DNA of 40,175 bases from a virus. The stretch lies in the IMG/VR virus record IMGVR_UViG_3300025132_000096, positions 1 through 40,175 of that record. The stretch is one strand, 5' to 3'. The notes under the pieces were generated by a model. It ran no database searches. It had not been told where the DNA came from and worked only from the letters and a program-made list of their open reading frames with translations. Position 1 is the stretch's first letter; each line of letters starts with the position of its first letter. Of the stretch, positions 40,046-40,175 are shown piece by piece. Both the position numbers and the translations under genes were made by a program.

Positions 40046-40175
40046 TAGACACCACCGCCAAGGGTTGTTTCAAGTTGTTTTTGTAACTCTTCTAGTTCTT
40101 TGCGTTTTTTTGCAAGCTCAGATTCAGACTTGCTCCTTTTTTTCCCAGTATCAGCAGACCCTTGAGATTGGTTTT
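40045..40175 (-). CDS. C-terminal end of the large coiled-coil virion protein (continues at base 1)
   Basis: This is the end of the 838-aa gene described at 1-2485. It runs from the window edge to TAA 40047-40045 and ends KELEELQKQLETTLGGGV. Its first 99 bases repeat 1-99; only about 32 bases are unique. The TAA overlaps the next gene's ATG as TAATG. Confidence 0.85.
   Translation of the reverse strand, partial: NQSQGSADTGKKRSKSESELAKKRKELEELQKQLETTLGGGV
40077..40175. repeat. 99-bp direct terminal repeat (right copy)
   Basis: Identical to bases 1-99. It marks circular closure of the assembly; remove one copy to obtain the unit genome. Confidence 0.93.

Noticed and set aside
1-40175. CRISPR arrays, insertion sequences or rRNA genes
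   Set aside because: No regularly spaced repeats, transposase genes with terminal repeats or rRNA-like stretches were seen.

Overview
The window is a complete, circularly closed genome of a tailed bacteriophage. Its first 99 bases are repeated exactly as its last 99, so the unique circle is about 40,076 bp and the gene at the edges is whole once the ends are joined. The terminase, portal, connector and tail-hub genes resemble those of P22/Sf6-type podoviruses. No DNA polymerase, integrase or recognisable lysogeny repressor is seen, which suggests a lytic phage that relies on the host polymerase. The host cannot be named from the sequence; the style (DUF7936, DUF7694, DUF3846 and S74-fibre proteins) is typical of phages recovered from aquatic metagenomes.

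Layout: two arms diverge from a repeat-rich, gene-poor region at about 20.3-20.77 kb and converge at about 32.0-32.4 kb. The minus-strand arm (20300 down to 1, then across the join from 40175 down to 32006) is one long late operon: small terminase, large terminase, ADP-ribosyltransferase-like protein, small head-region proteins, portal, scaffold, major capsid protein, a hairpin, a decoration-like protein, connector, tail hub, S74 fibre, a DUF7936 protein, four internal or ejection-type virion proteins, a lysis cassette (TM/coiled-coil proteins, DUF5675, holin-like) and a metallophosphoesterase. Many junctions are TAATG or TAGTG overlaps, so translation is probably coupled.

The plus-strand arm (20772-32064) is the early/replication region: a small ORF, an ArdC-like protein, a run of small unknown proteins, a membrane-anchored lytic transglycosylase, DUF3846/DUF7694 proteins, zinc-finger and HTH proteins, a replication initiator, a DnaB-type helicase, an unknown protein, a RecB/Cas4-type nuclease, a second PD-(D/E)XK-like nuclease and a small HTH protein. 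Repeated TTGACAAC elements precede several early transcription units and the terminase operon.

The most unusual content is in the gaps of the early arm. Three T-arm-bearing RNA-like elements lie there. One (23734-23812) has the architecture of the tRNA-like domain of tmRNA, including a G3.U pair and the TGGTTTCGACA hallmark, but no tag-reading-frame domain. One (23817-23898) is an odd class-II-like cloverleaf. One (21886-21934) is a 49-nt mini-tRNA shape. Two share a trailer sequence, and a near-identical 45-nt hairpin is duplicated nearby. A 13/16 match to the bacterial chromosomal parS site lies between the terminase genes. All functional readings of these elements are inference from sequence inspection.
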